Below, in pieces: positions 6,185 through 6,185 of a DNA stretch of 6,185 nucleotides (within the stretch, counting starts at the first letter, position 1; each line of letters opens with the position of its first letter). The position numbers and the translations under genes are program-made. The DNA lies in assembly GCA_903931355.1 (NCBI GenBank), contig CAIZCB010000047.1:1-6185 (forward strand), given 5' to 3'. The notes beneath the pieces are model-generated. The model did not search any database. It saw only the letters and a list, made by a program, of their open reading frames with translations, and was not told the origin of the DNA. Source of the DNA: an uncultured Pseudomonadota bacterium (GTDB lineage: Bacteria > Pseudomonadota > Gammaproteobacteria > Methylococcales > Methylomonadaceae).

Positions 6185-6185
6185 G

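Noticed and set aside
1..6185. CRISPR array, transposase, tRNA, rRNA, prophage or toxin-antitoxin genes
   Set aside because: No regularly spaced repeats, no inverted-repeat-bounded element, no tRNA-like cloverleaf and no such protein motifs were found on either strand.

Overview
The window carries five protein-coding regions, all on the minus strand, so transcription runs from the right edge to the left. It reads as a Gram-negative, probably gammaproteobacterial chromosome of moderate GC. The evidence is a KdpD/KdpE-type two-component pair, an OprB-family outer-membrane porin ending in phenylalanine, and Shine-Dalgarno-type starts on some genes. A methanotroph-like or aquatic gammaproteobacterium would fit, but the sequence does not fix the genus.

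Right part (3907-6185): a sensor histidine kinase and its OmpR-family response regulator overlap by four bases (GTGA). The regulator matches KdpE along its whole length. The kinase matches only the C-terminal half of KdpD (four-helix DUF4118 membrane domain, GAF-like region, HisKA, HATPase). It lacks the large N-terminal KdpD/Usp sensor half. Its ATG overlaps, as ATGA, the stop of a frame that stays open to the window edge. The pair may therefore be the tail of a longer operon, possibly kdpABC, of which nothing certain is visible.

Middle (2342-3906): a 92-base spacer with operator-like repeats and a possible extended -10 leads into a 490-residue OprB-type porin. It could be read through from the kdpDE operon, driven by its own promoter, or both. 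The porin stop is followed directly by a 9-bp stem-loop.

Left part (1-2341): a 163-base spacer holds a good sigma-54 (-24/-12) promoter match at the right distance from a SulP-family anion transporter with a C-terminal STAS domain. A 12-bp perfect stem-loop follows that gene. The window ends in the 5' part of an unrecognised small gene. Its product has one membrane anchor, two copies of the motif DSALRRH 25 residues apart, and a Lys/Ala/Pro-rich basic tail.

Taken together, this is an envelope and ion-homeostasis neighbourhood: osmotic or K+ signalling, an outer-membrane channel and an inner-membrane anion transporter. Most genes are recognisable families. The less ordinary points are the shortened KdpD, the sigma-54-like promoter of the SulP gene, the operator-like porin leader and the repeat-bearing anchored protein at the left edge.
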